A DNA stretch of 64,000 nucleotides, from assembly GCF_030380735.1 (NCBI RefSeq), contig NZ_JAUDRZ010000008.1, forward strand, positions 434,001-498,000, given 5' to 3'. This document shows positions 62,630 through 64,000 of the stretch, in pieces (position 1 is the stretch's first letter; every line of letters starts with the position of its first letter). A program made the translations under genes and the position numbers. The notes under the pieces are model-generated. The model saw only the letters and a program-made list of their open reading frames with translations, searched no databases and was not told where the DNA came from. Origin of the DNA: Rhizobium sp. S152. Its GTDB lineage: Bacteria > Pseudomonadota > Alphaproteobacteria > Rhizobiales > Rhizobiaceae.

Positions 62630-63035
62630 TCCGAATGCTTGCCTGATGGCAGGGAGAATAGGCCGATCATGCTTAACGCGCCCTTAAACCGGACTGGCGG
62701 GGTTTCCGTTCACCGGCCGGCGGTCCGCATGTCGCAAACGCGATATGCGGCGATTGGGTTACGAGAAGGCATTGTATTCACGTGTTTGCATCCATGTCGC
62801 AATCGATGATATTTTCCGTGGGATAGCTGCCGGCATGCGGTTCCCGCGGTGCGATTTCTGCCTCGCTGAACCCTGTCGTCATTTTCGAAGCCGATGTCGC
62901 TTTGCAACCAAGCGTCCGGCCCCGGCGGTGATTAAATATGCAGAATGAAATCTCCTTCGGGAGAGACGGAACGAAATGCTTCCGGAGGCTTTGGACTCCA
63001 GCGAAGCGGCGGCCTGAACAGACGAGGATAGGCGC
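62630..63035. other. Non-coding interval before the Rieske oxygenase gene
   Basis: These 406 bases have no convincing gene. They hold the imperfect palindrome at 62727-62748 and a second CATGTCGCAA copy near 62792. Confidence 0.55.
62727..62748. promoter_or_regulatory. Imperfect palindrome upstream of the oxygenase gene
   Basis: GCATGTCGC and GCGATATGC pair at 8 of 9 positions across AAAC. It lies about 290 bp upstream of the start. A related CATGTCGCAA follows about 60 bp downstream. Confidence 0.35.
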
Positions 63036-64000
63036 ATGGATATTCGTAGCAACGTGTTGCGGCAGCTGAAGAACCGCCGGGAAGGCTTCAGCCTCGAACA
63101 GCCGTTCTATATCGACGAGGATTACTTCAAGCTCGATATGGAGATGATCTACTACCGCGACTGGCTGTTCATGGGTCATGACTGCGAGCTACCGAAGGCA
63201 GGCGCCTATTTCACGGTGCAGATCGGCCAGTATCCCGTCGTCATCGTTCGTGGCCGCGACAATGTCATCCGCGCCTTCCACAACAGCTGTCGCCATCGCG
63301 GCTCGCGCGTCTGCACCAAGGATCACGGCTCGTCCGTCCGTCTCGTCTGCCCCTACCACCAGTGGGCCTATGATCTCGACGGCAAGCTCGCCTTTGCCCG
63401 CCACATGGGCGACGATTTCGACAAGAGCGGTTTCGGCCTGAAGCCTGTCCATTGCGAGAGCTTCGGCGGCTACATCTTCATCTGTCTCGCCGACAAGGCG
63501 CCGGACTTCCAGCCGGTCCGCGACATGGTCGCCCCCTACATGATGCCGCATCATCTGAAGGACGCGAAGATCGCCTTCCAGAGCACCATCATCGAGAGGG
63601 GAAATTGGAAGCTCGTCTGGGAAAACAACCGCGAGTGCTACCACTGCGCCGCCAACCATCCCGAACTCTGCCGTACCTATCCTGAGGCCCCGAGCGTCAC
63701 CGGCACCGACGGCGGCGCCGACGATCCGGAAATTTCCGGCCACTGGGCGCGCTGCGAGGCCGCCGGGCTGCCGAGCAAGTTCCAGATCTCGCCGGACGGC
63801 CAGTTCCGCGCTGCCCGCATGCCGCTAATCGAGGATGCCGAGAGCTACACCATGTCCGGCAAGCGCGCCGTCAAGCGTGCGCTGTCTGATGACGTGACGA
63901 TCGACCGGATCGGCACCATGCTGCTCTTCCACTATCCGACGACTTGGAACCACATCCTCGGCGACCACGCGATCTCCTTCCGCGTCCTGCCGCTCAGCGC
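63036..64000 (+). CDS. Rieske non-heme iron oxygenase alpha subunit (GbcA-like), 3' end missing
   Basis: The first 321 codons are present; the gene runs beyond the window. The Rieske [2Fe-2S] ligands are CRHRGSRVC with CPYHQWAY (Cys-x-His and Cys-x2-His). The catalytic iron site reads ENNRECYHCAANHPEL, with the His-x4-His pair typical of these enzymes. FYIDEDYFKLDMEMIYYRDW at the start matches glycine-betaine demethylase-type oxygenases (GbcA). Substrate assignment to glycine betaine or a betaine-like quaternary amine is by resemblance. A reductase gene would be expected downstream. Confidence 0.85.
   Translation, partial: MDIRSNVLRQLKNRREGFSLEQPFYIDEDYFKLDMEMIYYRDWLFMGHDCELPKAGAYFTVQIGQYPVVIVRGRDNVIRAFHNSCRHRGSRVCTKDHGSSVRLVCPYHQWAYDLDGKLAFARHMGDDFDKSGFGLKPVHCESFGGYIFICLADKAPDFQPVRDMVAPYMMPHHLKDAKIAFQSTIIERGNWKLVWENNRECYHCAANHPELCRTYPEAPSVTGTDGGADDPEISGHWARCEAAGLPSKFQISPDGQFRAARMPLIEDAESYTMSGKRAVKRALSDDVTIDRIGTMLLFHYPTTWNHILGDHAISFRVLPLS

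Noticed and set aside
62745..62948. 67-codon frame in the oxygenase promoter region
   Set aside because: No ribosome binding site, odd Cys/Arg composition and no similarity.
1..64000. tRNA, rRNA, CRISPR arrays, insertion sequences
   Set aside because: Looked for cloverleaf-like segments, spaced direct repeats and transposase motifs; saw none.

Overview
The window is a stretch of chromosome from an alphaproteobacterium of the order Rhizobiales, most likely family Rhizobiaceae (Rhizobium, Agrobacterium or a close relative). The evidence is the high GC content and codon use, the split ATP synthase operon atpI-atpB-atpE-atpF'-atpF with the F1 genes absent, CtrA-like sites, rhizobial palindromic intergenic repeats, and many small families typical of this order (DUF2093, DUF1217, DUF6101, an HPE1-like secreted protein). 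Most of it is core genome. Accessory insertions lie at about 5.4-6.0, 32.1-32.8, 42.1-43.2, 45.9-48.3 and 52.7-53.3 kb. I saw no rRNA, tRNA, CRISPR array or insertion sequence.

0-6 kb: end of a DUF2093 gene, mutL, then a CtrA-boxed PAS/receiver regulator followed by a GGDEF-EAL protein, and a low-GC frameshifted gene of a glycosylase-like family. 6-12 kb: a PRC-barrel envelope protein; a De Ley-Doudoroff-type sugar-acid cluster (SDR dehydrogenase, dgoK, dgoA, SMP-30 lactonase) read divergently from its IclR regulator; and an orphan LuxR-type regulator. 12-24 kb: an intergenic region with a possible sigma-54-driven small RNA, mrp, corA, kup, a cell-wall hydrolase, the F0 ATP synthase operon, rnhB, a radical SAM protein and a small glycosyltransferase-like protein. 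24-32 kb: moaB, ispE, a TPR lipoprotein-like protein, polyprenyl diphosphate synthase, a DUF2007 protein coupled to a TrmN6-like methyltransferase, mntH, an S49 protease and a small membrane protein.

32-46 kb: a parDE toxin-antitoxin pair with a concentric double palindrome, glyQ, lemA, an EPSP synthase of unusual class, a DUF2207 membrane protein, purD, an HPE1-like protein, a chemoreceptor, DUF523, a broken antitoxin, a YqaA-like protein and glyS, which lies on the opposite strand from glyQ and about 10 kb away. 46-48.3 kb: a gene-poor accessory patch with small orphan proteins. 48-64 kb: tex, cfa (with a sigma-54-like promoter), a histidine phosphatase-family protein, a chloramphenicol phosphotransferase-like kinase, ubiA, a solute-binding protein, a DUF6101 gene behind a glycine-riboswitch-like leader, a giant ten-repeat DUF1217 protein, a D-2-hydroxyacid dehydrogenase, the tRNA t6A enzyme Sua5/YrdC, a conserved hypothetical gene, and the start of a Rieske oxygenase that runs off the window.

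Functional themes are quinone and isoprenoid supply (ispE, polyprenyl synthase, ubiA), cation transport (corA, kup, mntH), glycyl-tRNA synthesis (glyQ, glyS), membrane-lipid modification (cfa) and c-di-GMP/chemotaxis signalling. The most interesting items are the ten-repeat DUF1217 protein, the riboswitch-like leader of DUF6101, the sigma-54/three-hairpin intergenic element at 12.14-12.28 kb, the class I-like AroA between lemA and its usual partner, and the concentric parDE operator.
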